Shown: piece by piece, positions 52,580 through 53,559 of the stretch
How the letters are laid out: each line of letters starts with the position of its first letter
How positions within the stretch are numbered: position 1 is the first letter of the stretch
NCBI RefSeq assembly: GCF_014651055.1
Contig: NZ_BMWD01000042.1
Span: 1-53,559, forward strand
Direction: 5' to 3'
DNA length: 53,559 nt
DNA from: Streptomyces fructofermentans
GTDB lineage: Bacteria; Actinomycetota; Actinomycetes; Streptomycetales; Streptomycetaceae
Program-made: the position numbers and the translations under genes
The notes under the pieces: generated by a model
Seen by the model: the letters and a program-made list of their open reading frames with translations, nothing else
Database searches by the model: none
What the model was told of the DNA's origin: nothing

Positions 52580-53130
52580 AACAGGGAGACCCCGTGGAAC
52601 CGCCGCCACAGCGACCGGCCCTCCTCGCAGGAGTGGCGCCCGCGCCCACACCTGCAAGTGCGGCCGTGCTCCTGCCATACACAAACTCACCGCGTCTGTT
52701 CGAACAGTTCTGGCCGCTCGCCTTCACTCCGAGCGCGGGCCCCAACGCGCGGCTGCGGATGCGCCCGTGGCTCACCCTCGCGCGCTGGCACGGCAACATC
52801 GACCAGGCGTCGAGGGTCGCCGACAAACTTGTCGACAACGCCGTACTACACGGCAGGCCTCTCCCCGGGAGCTACGTGCACCTGCGGGTGTTCGGCCTCC
52901 CCGAGACCGACGAGCTGATCATCCAGGTGGACGACGCGCTCCCCGAGTTCCCCGGATTCGAGGAGGCCGCCGCTCAGAGCGGTGAGGTGCACGGGCAGCC
53001 GAAGGGACTGTGGTGGGTGGCCCACTACCGGGGCCAGCTGTGCTGGGACACCAGGCAGGACGACGACGGCCAGATCGTCGGCAAGACCGTGCAGGCACTA
53101 CTCCCCGCGACCTGGGACGGCTCCGCATGA
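52576..53130 (+). CDS. second HATPase-like protein
   Basis: The protein has 184 residues and starts at ATG 52576, overlapping the upstream stop. Residues 70-110 carry LTLARWHGNIDQASRVADKL and VDNAVLHGRPLPG, an N-box-like site. Then come ELIIQVDDALPEFPGFEEA and GLWWVAHYRGQLCWDT, where the usual G-x-G-L box is reduced to KGLWW. It is therefore a diverged ATP-binding protein that may bind nucleotide poorly. It probably forms a complex with its upstream homologue and with the gene that follows by ATGA overlap. Confidence 0.8.
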   Translation: MKQGDPVEPPPQRPALLAGVAPAPTPASAAVLLPYTNSPRLFEQFWPLAFTPSAGPNARLRMRPWLTLARWHGNIDQASRVADKLVDNAVLHGRPLPGSYVHLRVFGLPETDELIIQVDDALPEFPGFEEAAAQSGEVHGQPKGLWWVAHYRGQLCWDTRQDDDGQIVGKTVQALLPATWDGSA

Positions 53131-53559
53131 CACACGCCCCGCTGCCCCACCGGGCAGGCACCCCCCACGGCCCCGCCCAAGCCGGCGTCGTCGACTTCCT
53201 CGAACGCAGCGAGCGCATCGCGCCCGACGAGGTCGCGCCGGACATGAGCAGACTGGCCGAACGCGTGCGGAATCTCATGAACCTCCAGCACGGCTGTTCA
53301 CTCCTATTACCGTTGGGCGGCCGGTTCTTCGACGCTGTGGTCACCGCCTCCGGCCCCGAAGGCCGCGCCGTCGTCGAACTGCTCGACGAGATCCAGCACC
53401 TTCCCGGCCACCGGCCCGACGCCTGCAGTCCGGTGATCGAAGACCCCGAACGACAGTGGCTCATCTGGCTCGTCCCCCCAGGCACACACGCCACATGGTG
53501 TCGGCGTACAAGTGATCGTGCGCCACCTCGTACGGAGGAATGTGCACCGTTTCCGGTGC
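53127..53559 (+). CDS. unknown protein, incomplete at window end
   Basis: ATG 53127 overlaps the upstream stop, and the frame stays open to the end of the window (at least 144 residues). The visible part begins MTHAPLPHRAGTPHGPAQAG and continues VVDFLERSERIAPDEV, with helices around LAERVRNLMNLQHGCSLL. Then come ELLDEIQHLPG and a strand ERQWLIWLVPPGTHATW. No family is recognised. Position in a coupled operon with two HATPase-like genes suggests a partner protein of that system. Confidence 0.7.
   Translation, partial: MTHAPLPHRAGTPHGPAQAGVVDFLERSERIAPDEVAPDMSRLAERVRNLMNLQHGCSLLLPLGGRFFDAVVTASGPEGRAVVELLDEIQHLPGHRPDACSPVIEDPERQWLIWLVPPGTHATWCRRTSDRAPPRTEECAPFPV

Overview
The window is high-GC actinobacterial DNA, almost certainly Streptomyces or a close relative. 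The evidence is the codon bias, GTG and ATGA/GTGA gene overlaps, XRE-DUF5753/DUF397/DUF6879 gene sets, a DUF4236-TerD protein and typical streptomycete membrane proteins. About 40 of the 53.5 kb looks accessory. It holds type I-E style CRISPR arrays, IS fragments, decayed genes and toxin- or defence-like genes. One block (about 39.8-48.3 kb) is compact and looks like stable chromosome. All identifications come from reading the sequence and from recalled family signatures; nothing was searched against a database.

Layout. 0-2.1 kb: the 3' end of an IS3-family element, then two coupled membrane-protein genes. 2.2-10.9 kb: two CRISPR arrays in opposite orientation (16 repeats on +, 19 repeats on -), with leaders facing outward. 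They enclose a tightly coupled three-gene cassette (3476-9105) whose last protein ends in a polymorphic-toxin-like domain. A small inverted CRISPR remnant and a 370-bp duplicated block lie next to the second array. 11.2-16.7 kb: secreted or membrane proteins of unknown function, including a divergent gene pair that share an N-x-I-x-N-S type motif resembling bacterial amyloid-signalling motifs. 17.0-17.9 kb: a third array (9 repeats, +) and the second copy of the duplicated block. 18.2-27.3 kb: a DUF4236-TerD fusion, a membrane-anchored Mrr-like nuclease, a DUF6879/XRE-DUF5753 regulatory set, a secreted small protein and a caspase-like protease with an upstream array of 10-bp phased repeats. 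27.7-33.1 kb: an SDR enzyme, a WD40 protein, more CRISPR debris and a membrane/MmpS-like pair. 33.3-39.7 kb: a graveyard of SDR, OLD-nuclease, GNAT, IS5 and DUF6247 fragments around an intact ECF41 sigma factor with its NmrA/SDR-type partner. 39.8-48.3 kb: polytopic membrane protein, molybdopterin oxidoreductase with membrane partner, a coupled GT2 / DUF2064 / methyltransferase operon, a two-component system and a UDP-sugar-epimerase-like enzyme. 48.4-50.5 kb: three decayed genes (PhzF, PaaI thioesterase, MocR). 50.6-53.6 kb: a WhiJ/AbaA-type locus (XRE-DUF5753, DUF397, HATPase-like proteins).

How it fits together. No cas genes are present, so the arrays must depend on a cas operon elsewhere or be orphans. 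CRISPR repeats occur at eight separate places, two of which contain palindromic hybrid repeats that join minus- and plus-oriented halves. This suggests that repeats have acted as recombination sites while the island was assembled. The best candidate for an undescribed system is the three-gene cassette between arrays 1 and 2. Secondary candidates are the motif-sharing divergent pair at 11.9-13.2 kb and the caspase locus with its phased repeats.
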